This document shows positions 63,437 through 64,000 of a stretch of 64,000 nt of DNA, in pieces. This DNA is from Neobacillus soli NBRC 102451. Lineage in GTDB: Bacteria > Bacillota > Bacilli > Bacillales > Cytobacillaceae. The notes under the pieces were generated by a model that was not told the DNA's origin, searched no databases, and saw only the letters and a list, made by a program, of their open reading frames with translations. Position 1 is the first letter of the stretch; the number at the start of each line of letters is the position of its first letter. The DNA is taken from NCBI RefSeq assembly GCF_001591665.1, contig NZ_BCVI01000027.1, forward strand, positions 1 to 64,000. Reading direction: 5' to 3'. A program made the translations under genes and the position numbers.

Positions 63437-64000
63437 GTGGACAAGCAAAAAATGAATGTGAGTTTTACACTGATAGCAGTCTTGGTCGGGTTCATGATTG
63501 CTATCCAGTTCCAAACTGTGAAGAAGCCTATTGAGCGTGATACACGAGATGTTTGGCAGCTTCGTGAAGCGCTTCTTAAGGAGAAGGAGCTACAGTCAAA
63601 TTTATTAAGTGAAATTCGTTCAAATGAAGAAAAACTCTCCGCCTATGAATCGAAAAGGAAACAAAGCAAAGAACAAGCATTAAGGGATACGTTACAGGAA
63701 TTAAAGATAGAAGCGGGATTGACCGAAATAGCTGGACCTGGAATAACGTTACAAATTGAGCCAGTAATTGAGGATATTAAGCTAGGGGCTCCTGTTACTA
63801 AGGTCGTTTCACCAGAACTCCTAAAAAGATTACTGAATGAGTTAAATATGTTTGAAGCGAAATATGTGGCGATTGATGGCCAAAGAATTATTAATACGAC
63901 TGTGATTCGGGATATCAATCAGGAAACAAAAATCGATGGGCATACAATTAAGAGTTTGCCAGTAGAGGTTAGAGTGGGCGTAGATGATATTAGTAGTGCT
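63437..64000 (+). CDS. ylxX: DUF881 family membrane protein YlxX (partial, 3' end outside window)
   Basis: The visible 188 residues show an N-terminal helix (VSFTLIAVLVGFMIAIQFQ), a coiled-coil stretch of about 60 residues and a DUF881 domain (GITLQIEPV, AKYVAIDGQRIINTT). It is a paralog of ylxW, 52 bases upstream. GTG at 63437 follows TTAGGTGA. The frame is open to the window edge. Confidence 0.88.
   Translation, partial: MDKQKMNVSFTLIAVLVGFMIAIQFQTVKKPIERDTRDVWQLREALLKEKELQSNLLSEIRSNEEKLSAYESKRKQSKEQALRDTLQELKIEAGLTEIAGPGITLQIEPVIEDIKLGAPVTKVVSPELLKRLLNELNMFEAKYVAIDGQRIINTTVIRDINQETKIDGHTIKSLPVEVRVGVDDISSA

Overview
The window is a 64-kb stretch of core chromosome from a low-GC, endospore-forming member of the Bacillaceae. 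Gene order follows the Bacillus subtilis speA-yktABC-yla-ftsW-pycA-cta-ylb-mra/dcw block almost throughout. Genus-level placement (Bacillus sensu lato, for example a Neobacillus-like lineage) is inference. I see no tRNA, rRNA, CRISPR array, transposase or prophage gene.

Layout. 1-2.8 kb: a DUF1885-like gene cut by the window edge, a DUF3055 gene, the small dual-function RNA SR1 with its 40-aa peptide SR1P, and speA. 2.9-6.6 kb: a nitronate monooxygenase-like gene, yktA, yktB, a 64-aa ORF, the inositol monophosphatase yktC, and ylaF. 6.7-14.9 kb: typA, ylaH, an unnamed 97-aa gene, ylaI, a flavin-reductase-like gene, ylaJ, ylaK, ylaL, ylaN and ftsW. A ylaM glutaminase gene is not present between ylaL and ylaN. 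14.9-26.6 kb: pycA, then ctaA diverging from ctaB-ctaCDEF-ctaG, a complete caa3-type cytochrome oxidase and heme A set, and a DUF420 gene. 26.6-41 kb: the ylb region, with a YugN-like gene, ylbB, ylbC, two minus-strand genes (hypothetical and thioesterase), ylbD, ylbE, a secreted protein, ylbF, ylbG, the csfG sporulation RNA on the minus strand, rsmD, coaD, ylbJ, ylbK, ylbL, tmcAL, ylbN-rpmF, an enoyl-CoA hydratase, an RsfA-like regulator and ylbP. 41.2-44.4 kb: a three-gene acyl-CoA carboxylase operon with a cre-like site. 44.5-64 kb: panE, a DUF3397 gene, bshC, then the division and cell wall cluster mraZ-rsmH-ftsL-pbpB-spoVD-murE-(Mur-ligase N-domain orphan)-mraY-murD-spoVE-murG-murB-divIB-ylxW-ylxX, the last cut by the window end.

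How the genes work together. pycA, ctaA-G, speA and the SR1 RNA belong to central carbon, respiratory and arginine metabolism. The mra/mur/fts genes make the peptidoglycan precursor (lipid II) and the division machine. spoVD, spoVE, ylbJ, ylbD, ylaJ, csfG and the RsfA-like gene mark an endospore former. Most genes are separated by clear intrinsic terminators, many of them shared by convergent genes. Start codons were moved from the longest ORF to the codon with a well-spaced Shine-Dalgarno site where the sequence showed one.

Most interesting non-routine items: a divIB 5' leader with competing pairings that can include the ribosome binding site; a stand-alone Mur-ligase N-terminal domain gene where some related bacteria carry murF; a family of GC-rich intergenic repeats, one of them inside the murD-spoVE gap; a csfG RNA with a near-ideal sigma-F promoter; and a secreted protein whose lipobox cysteine appears to have become tyrosine.
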